In this document: positions 23,304-34,648 of the stretch, piece by piece | How the letters are laid out: each line of letters starts with the position of its first letter | How positions within the stretch are numbered: position 1 is the stretch's first letter | Source: Petrosia ficiformis | Taxonomy: Eukaryota > Porifera > Demospongiae > Haplosclerida > Petrosiidae | Reading direction: 5' to 3' | NCBI GenBank assembly: GCA_947044365.1 | Contig: OX345636.1 | Span: 28,562,466 to 28,626,465, forward strand | DNA length: 64,000 nt | The notes under the pieces: generated by a model | Told to the model about the DNA's origin: nothing | The model's input: the letters and a program-made list of their open reading frames with translations, nothing else | Database searches by the model: none | Position numbers and translations under genes: made by a program

Positions 23304-23940
23304 TTATTCAAAGTTTGTCTTTTTAACTTTGTTTTCATTTTGTGTGTGGACACCAGTAGTAGGGTTGACAAAATGGAGAGAAAGGTTTATTATTTGGTGT
23401 TGATGAACATTACCTAATTGTTGGACTTCATTATATGCTGGTCCCTGGTTGAACGTGAGCTTGAATAATGGGAAGAAGAGTTCCTGCATCTCTTGATGGT
23501 ACCACTTGCATGAAGCCTAAACCAGGTTGACATCAGTCATCCCAAACACCCAAAACTGTGAGGTGGAATGTCTTCCACGGTGATGCTGCATTGATAGAAA
23601 TAAATAAAATTCATAATTGTACCCCACAAACCAACTATTTTTACCTTTGCTATGAGACAAAATAAAGATTAATCAATTAGAACTGCAATCCCTGCCCCTG
23701 CTAGTTGTATTGGTTGTGGGGCAAACCTCTTGTAACCATTAGTAAACATCAATTGCTGTGTGTTTTGTGACTTCTGCCTCTTCAGCCGCATCTGTTACTG
23801 GGTATTGTCTTACCCAATAATGCAGTAGTAATCATCCACTTTTGGCATGTCAGACAAGACTTTGTAAAAAAGCTACTTTCTCTGATATTTTGTCTCCCTT
23901 TGCACTTGGAACACCACCCATCACTAACATCATTTCTACA
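23304..23940 (-). pseudogene. Merlin/ISXO2-like transposase, decayed copy
   Basis: Scattered over three frames, from 23940 down: WCSKCKG (zinc ribbon half), RQYPVTDAAEEAEVTKHTAI, LAGAGIAVLID-stop-SLF (the first catalytic Asp followed by a nonsense codon), GRHSTSQFWVFGMTDVN, RDAGTLLPIIQAHVQPGTSI and LHFVNPTTGVHTQ. Order matches the intact copy at 58.6-60.3 kb. Several stops and frameshifts; the third catalytic region (HIESYWNR) is missing. Confidence 0.75.
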
Positions 23941-24639
23941 TCTCTCTTCCATTACTACATTATATCTGAAGAGTATTTTTAATTAACATTATGCACATTA
24001 TACTTTTTGTTTTTCATTAGTTTCACCTTGCACAGTCCATGCTTCTAGCTAACAATCTATGTATTCTAAAATGATTAATAGTTTTTTCAGTTCCACCAAA
24101 CAATCAATGATCCCATTTGCATCTTGAACAACTTTATAATACTCGTCATCTTAAGTACCTACTTGAAGCAAGAAGCAAAAGAAAATTCCACGTGGGTGTG
24201 GTCCTGCCATTCCAATTCACCGCTGGTGCCATTCTTCACACTTGATCCAACAAGTGTTCTAAAATGGTCTTAGCATCACAATAAGTCGAGAAACAAACAT
24301 TCAGGAGAAATCACTAACTCAACAAGTAATTACAGCTGTCGCGTAAACTCACGTAAAATGCCTACATGCTCTAAGGGTTAAGCAGCATAAAATGATGAAT
24401 GCACATGAAAGAACTTAAGGCAGCTAGTACAGGTGGCTGCGGCTGTGTCCCTTTCTGGCCCGTTTCAAGCCATTCTTAACTGTTTAAACCCCATAAGCAC
24501 ATTATTGCGGAATTAATTAGTGTCACAACATTACAATAAGCGCATATTTGCGTAATTATACAACACCTTGCATTTGCGAGCGCTCCATAGAGGTCTTTTG
24601 ATATTTTTCACCAAACATCGAAGATACAAGTTGAGGGAT

Positions 24640-25015
24640 TCCAAAGTTATAAGTGGAGGAATTGATGAAGACGCTAAGTGTGGGCATTGCCACTGACAAC
24701 AGCACTTTCAAATGCTCACCATAATACTTTCTTGTTGCTAACAAAGCGTGATTTTGGTATCTGTAGCTTTCCAAGAAGGTCTTCTGACAAACTAAGTAAG
24801 TTAAAACTCAGTCTTGTTTAAAATATTGAACTTATACAGGTGAATATAGAAGTGGCCATTACTCATACACTACTAAACTTTGAAGCACTCACCTTACAGT
24901 CTTCCTGTGATGACCAAGAATACATTTTGCATCTCTGCATTTCTTAATACCTCTTCTCTGCAACAAAGCTAGTTAGAATTCTGAGTCTTATAAAATTTGA
25001 GAGTTATAGAGGATG
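24640..25015 (-). repeat. partial piggyBac-type MITE copy
   Basis: Shares GACGCTAAGTGTGGGC, ATTTTGGTATCTGTAGCTTT, AAACTAAGTAAGTTAAAACT, CAACAAAGCTAGTTAGAAT and GAGTCTTATAAAATTTGAGA with the complete MITE at 59236-59880, in the same orientation as that copy. Ends are eroded; no TTAA flank visible. Confidence 0.65.
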
Positions 25016-25112
25016 TAAATGTGAGTTATTAGACATGCTGTAAGGTGAGTAAATAGTATTTAGTATTCTGGGCATTACCCATAAGATTGCTAAACTTTCA
25101 AACACAAGTTAA

Positions 25113-25157
25113 TTATGGCCCATAGGGCCATTCTTATGATTGCTTTCCCACAGGCTC
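25113..25157. repeat. 45-base dispersed motif with palindromic head, copy 1
   Basis: TTATGGCCCATAGGGCCAT followed by TCTTATGATTGCTTTCCCAC. The same 45 bases recur at 46862-46906 with few changes. The head (ATGGCCC-A/G-TAGGGCCAT) is nearly palindromic. Likely the end or core of a small repeat family. Confidence 0.7.
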
Positions 25158-25665
25158 AATGTATATGTAGTTAAAGGAGTTACGTTATTCAGGGGAAATA
25201 ATGGGCGTGGCACGTAAAAGAATGCACGCTCAAGCTACAAATCAGCAGAAAGAAAGCTGTGTAACTTACGTAGACACTGGAACTGCTATTTTACCTAAAG
25301 TTCTACAAGGTGTAGCAGTTATGTAATTAGTATGAATTAGGCACATGGTTTGTGGTTGACAACACATTATGGTTTCAGTTCCTTAATATATATATATTGA
25401 ATATCTGAGTTAGACATTTTAGAGTTATAAGTTATTGATAAACTTAAGTATCTTTCTTATACATCGTGTCAGAAGTGGGATCCATGTGCAAGCTGATGGT
25501 GTATTCGCTTTTTCTATCCGACGTTGCAATCACGAGATATCGAGCTAGACGCTAACTAGTTTGGTTCCACATAATTCCCCAAAAAACGCAATTTAATGTG
25601 ATTAACTGATTATTATTATAATTCAGTATATTTCCGTAAACGGAGTAAGCACTGCACACATGGTT

Positions 25666-26130
25666 GTAAGGATGTGTATCATCAAAATTTTCTGTCCCAA
25701 TTATCATATAAAGTTTATCATGATAATCACGATACTTTAAAGCTTTATGTTCTTCCATGTAGCAAATCCACGAGGAGATTAGTCATGTTGCCATTGTAAG
25801 GCAAATGCACCTTACACAAATGAAAAATTACCTCTTTGCTGTTTAGTTGGAGCATCGACTTTGAATCTGAATAACTGCCAGATCTTGCTTTTGGCTCCTA
25901 CAAGTAGAGCCAGCGAACCATGCTATTCTTCAACTTCCTTGCTAGCCTAGCCACCTGTGTAGTGTGTACAAACTGAACTGCGCATGGCACGAACGCATGT
26001 GTCAAACAATAATAATTATTAAAATTAAATATTATAATTATATCGTCATATGGATTCCTGATATCGCTTATCACGATAATTACTTCAGTGATGAAAATAT
26101 CACTATATCGATATTATCGCACATCCTTAC
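25666..26130. mobile_element. 465-base TIR element with 6-base target duplication
   Basis: Starts GTAAGGATGTGTATCATC and ends GATATTATCGCACATCCTTAC, so the terminal GTAAGGATGTG is inverted at the other end (one mismatch). ATGGTT flanks both sides (25660-25665 and 26131-26136). The interior has ATCGATA-type palindromic AT sequence and no believable gene. The GATGTGCGATA / TATCGATAT ends resemble hAT-like MITEs, though hAT duplications are usually 8 bases. Confidence 0.7.
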
Positions 26131-27157
26131 ATGGTTGGAAGGAAGATGGAGACTGTTTCTACTCAGTGTTTTGTTGAAGATTGAAGGATTTCATCCTCAC
26201 CTACGATGTAAGAATGACTGAAACTTGACTGAGAGACCCCTTATAAATGTGAAAATGCAGCTAATAGGTGTTTTATTATTATCATTAATTCATTATAATT
26301 CTTATGAAACAACATGGATTTTGTGTAAATATATATACTGTGCCTTAGTTAAGTGTATGAGTATGCTACTATACTACTAGCTGAAATCTTTTGTATTTTT
26401 ACATCTCCATACAGCTGGATCATCATTATAACCTGTACAAAAACGTTGTCAATTTGCAGCTGATTTATATCTCTAGAGAATGTATTCCCCTTCAAATCCA
26501 TGTCTTCATCCTGGTCTTAGTTGTCTATTAATTATATATTATTTGTTATTATAAGTATATGCTATGGAAACATTATAATAATTGCTAAATAGCTTACCTT
26601 CGTGGTCATCCTCGTTCCAAAAATAATCCGTAATGAAAGAAGTGAGTGATTCTTGGTCCGATGGGATCAGTGAGCTTTGAAAAAAGCTGTTTAAATAGCC
26701 TGTAATATCTCCAAATTTCCTTAAAGCCAACAGTAGAAAAAGGCGTTACTATGCTTGTTGCCAGGGGGTGTGGCCAGCAGTCAGGGAATTTCCGTGTTTT
26801 ATTTAGTGTTACATCTCCGTTAATTTTTTTAATGGCGTTATGAAAATTTCTGCCTGTCTCTGAATAAACACTCGTTCTGGAAAAACTACGAGGAACTGGA
26901 CTGCTGGTAGAGATGGCTAAGGTATTTGTCCACATGAAACTACAATAATCACGAATTCGCCACTTGGCGTGTTTTTCGCATTTTTGAGCCAATACTGAAT
27001 TATTAATTTTAAAAAGATAGCCACCTTTTCACAAAGCGTGTCACATATGCATATATATATTATATATTTATATGGGTGGATAAGAATGTTATTGATAGGT
27101 AAAAAAGTGAAATGAGATAAAATGAAGTTTTTTTCTTTTTCATAGTATATACTTGAG
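26131..27157. other. no confirmed gene
   Basis: Mostly AT-rich. Overlapping minus-strand frames at 26539-26992 have coding-like composition (e.g. FGDITGYLNSFFQSSLIPSD) but no family motif and conflicting frames; they could be a decayed exon. An AT microsatellite sits near 27055. Confidence 0.4.
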
Positions 27158-27920
27158 TTAATTTATTTTGTAGTTTCTTCTTGTATGATAAATTGTGAAG
27201 CATTCATTGGGACAAAGGGCTGGGTTGTCTGTGCAAGTAGCACAAACATACAATGTTAGGTGTCTTTCTCCCTTTTCAGAACGGTCGCTACAAACATGGC
27301 AGTCTCTTCTTTTTGATCTTTTTGTTGGGAGATGAGTTGTGGGACTTAATCGCTCCAAGTTTGCTTCACTTGCTGGGGAGAATCTAGGGGCATGGATGTC
27401 TTCTATCAGACTTTAGATTAGCTCCCGTCAAAACTCAAGATGAGTAATATATTTTTTAGTTTCGTTTTGTGTGTGTTTGTGTATTATATATGAGTTTACA
27501 ACCACCATGTCAAGCATCCAGAAAAACACTTTTCTCCACCATTTTACAGACTTGTGCAAACAGCTATAGTAACTCATCATTTGATCAAGCTTATCTACTC
27601 CTAACATATATTTATTATACTCAGCTACCATCCTGGGCTTCTTTTTTGCTGTTCCGTCTCCTTCTGTAAAAGAAAAATTTATTGTTTAAAAATTTACAAT
27701 TAGTGTATGCACTAACCTTGTTGGGACATCTATCACTTCATTGGAGTACTTTGTTGACAACATTAAGATGTTACGTTTGTCTGTCCATGATACTAACATC
27801 TTTTCATCATATTGAAAGCTACTGACATCTCCTTTCTTTTGTTTTATTTTTTGTTTTACTTTTAAAGGTAAACCTTTTTTATTGCTCATGACAGTGCAAC
27901 ACCTAATATAAAGAAATATC
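27158..27920 (-). pseudogene. piggyBac transposase, C-terminal half
   Basis: Exon 27686-27920 gives MSNKKGLPLKVKQK, GDVSSFQYDEKMLVSWTDKR and LMLSTKYSNEVIDVPT; a GT-AG intron to about 27667 follows; then KPRMVAEYNKYMLGVDKLDQ (third catalytic Asp), MMSYYS, SVKWWRKVFFWMLDMVVVNS and the Cys-rich end CHVCSDRSEKGERH, CATCTDNPALCPNECF, IYHTRRNY. Two nonsense codons in the linker (27428-27430 and near 27415), TGA and TAA, look like C-to-T changes of CGA and CAA. The N-terminal part with the first catalytic Asp is not present next to it. Confidence 0.85.
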
Positions 27921-28145
27921 CTTTTTCATCAAGTGTTGTTACAGGCACTCACATATCAAAAAAAAAAAAAAACAACCGACAAGAAATGAATACCAAGTTT
28001 ATGTAACTATATTATATAATAGACTGGGACAATCATTGTCTATATAATTATTATGAAATTAGTAATTATGATGGAAACACATTTTGCACTCAGTCAGTAA
28101 GGCAAGCAAATAAAATTCGATGATAATTACAATAGAAACGTTCAC

Positions 28146-29665
28146 CTGAACAAATTGACTTTCAATTCAAACATAGGATTTGGAAATTCCTTCAACCCAT
28201 ACAGTGTCCTGGTATCCTTTTTTTCTTTCTCTGTTCTCTTTCCTTTAATTTCGCTAATCTGGAAAGAAGCTAACTGCTTACAACGAGGATTCGCAATGAC
28301 TGTAGGTGAAACATTTCTGTCAGCCTATATGCATGTAACGACAAAAGGTGAATACAAATAGAACCACTTACCTATACATTTCCATACCATACAAATTCGG
28401 CAAAATTTGTTAGCCTTTGAACCCATATGATGTAGAAGCTCTGAGTGTCGGACATTGTCTGCACTGACTAACAGTACGGGAACAGAAACAAACACAGTTG
28501 TATCCAAAACAGGGTCATGTGCCTCAAATCCCTCTTCTGCCAGTTGCAGCTGTTCCGCTATTGGGACAGACATTTCAAGGAGGGGAACAATGTTTGAGCA
28601 AGAAATAAAGTGTATATTAGACGGTTTTCTGCTTTCACTTTGAGGAAGACCAGCAAGTACAAACCCCCACCACTCAAATTTGTTCCACTTTTTACACTTA
28701 TTTCCGCTAGTGTCATCTGTAAATAAAACAATGGGGACTACTACAATTGGTTGAGCAGCAGCTTTCAACTTCATTGGATGAGGTAAAAGATAAGAATACA
28801 TTTCCTAAAGTATGGGGAGAAAGATACCAAGAGAACAAATTATAAATATTATAATTATAGTGACTTACATTGGCAGAGAATGGAATCAGTTTCTTTGCAC
28901 GTGTATCAATCGATAACAAATTTGGAGGAGGTGATGTCCTTCTCACAATGGTATTCGCATAAACTTCAACTTTCCCACATAAACACAGTGTACTTTCATC
29001 AATGTACATTCCAGAGATTTCAGGGAATCTGATCCATACTTATTCAATAGTTAGAAGAATGTCGGCTTGCATCCAAATGCAGTTGTCAGTTTCCTGGAAT
29101 GATTCATATTGTAGAAATACTGTTACTCACAAATTACCTTTTGATAAAACTTCAAGATCTTGGCAACTATGGTTTCTTCTTGATACAGAATAAGAACAAA
29201 GTCTCCAACATAGTAAGTTTGACTATTGATTACAGCTGTTGGTGCTTGAAAGTGGATGTCATTATGCCATATTCTACCATGGTATAACTCTCTTCAGAGG
29301 TAAAGATAATTATTTTAAAGAAAATGTCAGATAACAAATCCCTTTACCTTAAACCAGAAGATGAAACTTCTGGATAGCGATGGAGAATACTATCTGTTTT
29401 TGGATCACCAATGCACATTTTAATTGATTGACAAATGTTATTTACATAGAAGGGTAAGCCAGAAATTGAGTAAAACTATAGTAATCACAAAAATGAAATC
29501 AATAGATGTATTACGTTTTGAAATACACATGTACTTGTGATGCCATGCCTTTTGTGGTTCAGTAAATCCTGGCAAACGAAACTTTTTCACTGATGAGAAG
29601 CTAGGAACAGAAGGATCAAGCTGATGTATAATACTCCATACAAACTTTAAATTTGTTTCACCCTA
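28146..29665 (-). pseudogene. Plavaka-like transposase (CACTA/EnSpm-related), nearly intact
   Basis: Exons by splice signals: about 29536-29665 (HQLDPSVPSFSSVKKFRLPG), 29348-29476 (YVNNICQSIKMCIGDPKTDS), 29138-29291 (GRIWHNDIHFQAPTAVINSQ, YVGDFVLILYQEETIVAKIL), 28869-29093 (WIRFPEISGMYIDESTLCLC, RRTSPPPNLLSIDTRAKKLI), 28388-28804 (IVLFTDDTSGNKCKKWNKFE, GFVLAGLPQ, SADNVRHSELLHHMGSKANK, FCRICM) and 28146-28324 (ADRNVSPTVIANPR, LYGLKEFPNPMFELKV). The FTDDTSGNKxKKWNK / LAGLP / ADNxxxSE / FCRICM series matches what I recall of Plavaka transposases of fungi and their animal relatives. One in-frame TAA (29040-29042) is the only break seen; the 3' end beyond 28146 is missing. Confidence 0.75.
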
Positions 29666-29931
29666 TTAAAAATAAGTGCAACCAGGACAATTAATACAAC
29701 AATATGATTCATTTCTTGACATACATACCGTCACTGTCACTTTCATCCACTTTCAAGCTACAATGATGTCAAATGTGTAAGTGATTCAAGAAATAAAACA
29801 ATAATAATCATATACATCCATCAGTTATGAAAATGGGTTTATACTTTATAGCACTCATCGAACCATGTAACACTTGTTTTGATGTGATATAGCTCTCACA
29901 AGCTTATATCCTTTAACAAGCAAACAACAAT

Positions 29932-31216
29932 GAGTAATTGATCAATGTATTCCATGGAAGTATTCTTCTCCATCTTCTTTCCCTCCATGGATTGATTCTG
30001 AGTTGAAAATTAAAATTAAACGTCGTCAAAGGCTCTTTACACAAGCCAAGAGATTTAATAGTTTTTCAATTCGTCAAACCTATTGTTCTCTTCGAAATCA
30101 CATAACCTCTACTATTAGATTAAAAAATTCCAATTCTTTCCGCTCTCTATCTTCCTCTTCTCCTAAGAAGTTCTGGTCTTATGTTCGGTCTACAAGAAAA
30201 ACTTCCTCATCTGTTCCCCCTCTCAATTTTAAAGGTAAAATCTTTACCTCTGATTGTGATAAAGCTGATATTTTGAATGAATATTTTTCTGGTTGTTTTA
30301 ATTCATCCATTCCTCCCCTTTCCTCTTTTTTACCTGCTTTTGGCCAGTCCTCTCTTCCCCCATCTTACCTCTGTACTCAGTCTCAAGTTCTTTCTTTGAT
30401 TGCTAATCTGCCTCTTGACTCTGCTTCTGGTCCTGATTTCATTTCCACTCGTATGCTCAAACACACTGCTCACTCTATCGTCTCCCCTCTCACTCATATT
30501 TTTAACTTATCTCTGTCTTTAGGCCGTGTCCCCTCTGATTGGAAAAATTCTTTTATTGTTCCCATACCAAAATCCTCTTCTAATACCAGTGATCCTTCCA
30601 ACTATCGTCCTATATCTTTACTTTCTGTGGTTAGTAAAATTCTTGAAAAGCATGTTCACTCCATACTCTACAGGTTTTGTTTAGACTACAATCTTGTGTC
30701 CCCCTATCAATTTGGTTTCTTACCTAATCGTTCAACCTCTTCAGCTCTTCTTTTTGCTATTAACTCTTTTCACAAAATCCTTCAAAATAATAAAGCAATT
30801 TGTGCTTGCTTTCTTGATCTCAAGAAAGCATTCGACACTGTTCCTCATGCTCCATTAATTGACCTTCTTTCCTCTTAATTGTCCTCCTAGTTTAATTAAA
30901 TGGCTTCATTCTTATTTATCATCTCGTTTTCAGCAAGTCGTTCTTAATGGATCCTCCTCTTCTTCTCTTCCAGTTCTATCTGGAGTTCCTCAAGGATCCA
31001 TTCTTGGACCTCTTCTCTTTCTTATTTACATTAATGGTATTACTTCTGTTCCTTTATCCCCCGCTTCTACTCTAATTTTATATGCTGACGACATCCTTAT
31101 CTTTCGCCCAATAGATAATGAATTGGACCTTTCTACTTTCCAAAATGACCTTAAATCTATATCTTTGTGGCTTTCCACTAATTTCCTCTCTCTGAATCTT
31201 TCGAAATCTAAGTATA
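29932..31216 (+). mobile_element. CR1/L2-like LINE, 5' truncated, left part
   Basis: The frame opens just after a stop near 29931 (IPWKYSSPSSFPPWIDSEL, then KRRQRLFTQAKRF, the endonuclease-RT linker). The reverse transcriptase follows: SGPDFISTRMLK, FNLSLSLGRVPSDWKNSFIV, SNYRPISLLSVVSKILEK, GFLPNRSTSSAL, ACFLDLKKAFDTVPH, then after a one-base frameshift near 30870 SGVPQGSILGPLLFLIYING and LILYADDILIF (YADD active site), ending in SLNLSKSKYM where another transposon is inserted. No endonuclease domain, so it is a typical 5'-truncated copy. The rest of the ORF resumes at 34649. Confidence 0.9.
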
Positions 31217-34200
31217 TGTGACCAAGTCTCACAAAATAGACCTTATTACAATGATTATATTTTTTCGCTACAGGTGACGATACAGACTTACTCAAAATAA
31301 AGACAAAATTTTTTTATTGCATAAATACTATCTATACTATATCCTTTTTGATTTCTTTTATTATTTACCTGTGAATCATTATCCGTTTGCCAGCTATAAG
31401 GCAAATTCGTTTGCTCGTCTTTCATTCGCGAATTGTGACACGAATTATTACGCAAACGTATACGGATTATTCAAACGCTTGTTGTCATGGTTACTCAAAT
31501 TTAAATGCACCTGTCTTAAAATGGCAACTCAAAACAGTGAAAACAGTGTTGCAAAAGCTCTCAATTCATCAATGTTCAGCGCCAATGATCAAGCTGCATT
31601 GCGCGAGTTTGTGGAAGACTATTCTTTTGATATCCCCCTGGAAGATTATTCTGGTATGTTGTAATCAATCATGAATAATGTTAACTGATAATTAAACAAA
31701 CAATCAATGAATACACTAATAGATAATGCCTCTGATGAGGAAACTGAGTGTGATGTTGAAAGAGTAAGGTTGCAACCAAAAGAAGCTGAAGCTAGAGAAA
31801 GAGAGATGGGTAAATGTTGCTATCTATAATAAATAAAGTAAGTGTGTTCATGAATTGCATAGAAGAGAATGAAATGGTGGCAGAAGTACAAATGGATAGA
31901 GAGATAGCAGAGGATGGATGTCAGAGTATAAACACAGAGATTGGTAAATATACAGTAGAACTGAACAGTATCTTAGGGTTGTTTATTACATGTCATGATA
32001 CTGTAGATGAGAATATTATGGTAGATGTACGGGTAGCTAATACCGAGGGAGTGGAAAATACTCACACAGATATTGGTATAAACATACTTCATAATTATTA
32101 TGTTAATTAATGGTAACCTTAATTGTAGTAGAGAATGATGCTTCATTGGAAGTGCAGGTGGATGATGGAGTATTAGAAATTCAGACAGAGGAAGAAGTAC
32201 TAACTACGATCAGTAATATTGAGAAGGGAGGTACATAATTATAAATATATGATACTGAGTCCAGATTAATTAAATGATTGATGTAGGTGCATTAGAACTG
32301 AGACCTATAGATGAGGAAGAGATGACCAAAATAGATCATTTTATAAAACAGACCTGTGGCTGCAAAAACAATAATGGCGGCCCGTGCAGTGATGTTTTAG
32401 CCAGTAAGTTCTCTCTTCTCAGAGCACAATGTGCTGAACTTGACAAAACTTCGCTGGACTAATGGCAATGACCAAAACATCAGAAAACATCCATCTAAAA
32501 CAAGAGAACGGCAATCTTATGATTATTGCCATGAGGGTGTGAAGGTACATCACATGCATCATAGTATTAGTACAATGAATTTTTACCTTGTTATTATGAT
32601 TAGATTTGTAGAAAGACTTTCCTATTCCTGCATGGTGTGCAAACAGGTCGTTTAAAAGCGCTGCAGAGAAGCTACCAAGTTCAAGGCATTGAAGCACGAC
32701 TCCATGGTAATCTCAACAAGCTACCAATTCACGGCTTTACAACTGAAGAAATATGCAGGGTTACCATGTTTTTAGACAATTATGCTGAAACCCATGCCAT
32801 ACTTTTACCTGGTAGAATTCCCGGGTACAAGAATTGGGATGTCAAGCTGCTACCATCACAGATGACAAAAAATTCTGTGTGGTTAGAGTACGTTCATGCT
32901 CATGCCGCGTTCACAGTTAGAATTGTCAGCTACCGAAGCTTTTGTCGATTATGGCAGAGATATAGACCATCTCTGATTATCACAAAGCCGAAATCTGATC
33001 TCTGCTGGGAATGCCAACAAAACTCTGCAACCATCACAGCTTCTTTCAATAAGTCTGAGGAAGAAAAAATAATGGTAATTATGGTATTCAAAATCAATTC
33101 TAAATTAAAAATTAAGATTCATCATAATAAATATTACAATACCTTCATAGATCCTGACAAAAGCAACAGACCATATCAGCAGAGCACAAACAGAAAGAAA
33201 CTACTACAAAGCTCAATGGCACATTCTCTCCACCTGCCATTGGCTTCATCAAACCTCCGGCATCTGTTGACATCACATTGCACATCAGCTTTGATTTTGC
33301 CCAACAACTACACTACCCTTGTAACCCGCTTCAGCCTGGACCCATTTACTTCTTAACACCAAGAAAATGTGGTATCTTTGGCCTCTGTTCTGAAGCCATA
33401 CCTTTTCAGATCAATTACTTAATTGACGAAGCCGTCGACACTGGAAAGGGATCTAATTCAGTTATCAGCTACCTATGGTATGGGAGCAATGCACTTGGCT
33501 CTGCATGCAGACAATTGTTCAGGACAGAACAAAAATAACATTATGCTACAGGTATGATCATTATTTTTGAAGGTTCAATATGTTTAATTTTAATTCATTT
33601 TAGTACCTGACCTGGAGAGTGATGAATGGTCTCAACAAGACTATTACTTTGTCTTTCATGATTGTAGGACATACAAAATTCATGCCTGACTCCTGTTTCG
33701 GTTTATTGAAGCAGAAAATGAGGCGTACTAACATCGAGTGTTTGGACGATATTGTCCAAACAATCAATAAATCTGCCAGTGTAAATCACACACAGTTAGT
33801 AGGCACACAAAATGGAGAGGTATTAGTTCCTACATATGATTGGCTATCTTTCTTCACAATGTATTTTAAGAAGATCTCAAACATAAAAAGTTACCAGAAT
33901 TTATTGTATCCACCAATTCACCTGGAGTAGTAGAATATAAGAAATTCAGCAATTCAGAATCCACAAAAATCAACATCATCAAAGACTCATTAGTACTACC
34001 TACAACAGGCGAACTTCCTCAAATACTTGCTCCATCTGGGCTCTCCAGTGACCGTCAATGGTACTTACATGACCTTTCTGCTCCGAAAGAACACAAGATT
34101 TGACATGCCCACTTCCATCTGTTCCAAAAAGTACACGAGCAAACACACCAACTCAAACACCCATTGCTTCACCTATGAGGCCTACAATGACAGATACATT

Positions 34201-34648
34201 GCCACCAACAAAAATACCACGTATCTGTGCCAAGTGTGGTCTGTCTGGGCATAATCGCAGATCTTGCAAATAATCTACATGTAAAACATCTTTTCTAATA
34301 CATAATATTAAGTAACTTACAATGTATACATTCATATTAAACTCTTTAAAATAGGTAAAATTCAGAAATAATGGTAGATTTTCACTCCTGCACATGTTGA
34401 TATTACAAACGCCATGTTCCGTGAACGGAAATACACGGAAATAGAATAAAAATTTTAAAATCACATTTTCTCAAAATGGCGTTTTGATAGATAAGACATG
34501 CGAACATGTCCATAACAACGCATAATTACGTCATATCAACACGATCTTGGTGTTAAATCAGAGCTAATGAAATGAAGCATTATGTAGTGCTGTTATCTGA
34601 ATTTGGTCAAAAATTGTCATAAGGGCTATTTTGTGAGACTTGGTCACA
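31217..34648. mobile_element. complete 3432-base DNA transposon with TGTGACC-type TIRs, nested in a LINE
   Basis: Left end TGTGACCAAGTCTCACAAAA (31217) and right end TTTTGTGAGACTTGGTCACA (34629-34648) are exact inverted repeats continuing to about 30 bases with two mismatches. TA lies immediately outside both ends (31215-31216, 34649-34650), consistent with a TA duplication, followed on the right by a few extra bases (ATTA). The LINE frame continues across it (SKSKYM then FLSYRRS), which proves insertion into the LINE. It carries the gene at 31521-34273. A MITE with the same TGTGACC start lies at 40043-40465. Confidence 0.9.
31521..34273 (+). pseudogene. multi-exon putative transposase with GQNKN motif and zinc knuckle, broken
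   Basis: First exon 31521-31653 (MATQNSENSVAKALNSSMFS). Several short acidic exons follow between 31723 and 32229, most ending next to a GTA donor. Then ELRPIDEEEMTKIDHFIKQT, CGCKNNNGGPCSDV, ICRKTFLFLHGV, LPGRIPGYKNWDVKLLPSQM, KPKSDLCWECQQN, LHISFDFAQQLHYP, GPIYFLTPRKCGIFGLC, INYLIDEAVDTGKG, ALHADNCSGQNKNNIMLQ, VGHTKFMPDSCFGLLKQKMR, QLVGTQNGEVLVPTYDWLSF and a C-terminal knuckle RICAKCGLSGHNRRSCK. DF-AQQ, ADN-GQNKN and PDSCF suggest RNase H-fold acids; the knuckle resembles those of Mutator-type transposases. At least three frameshifts (near 32460, 33220, 33470). I recall the protein family as high-copy and unclassified. Confidence 0.8.
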
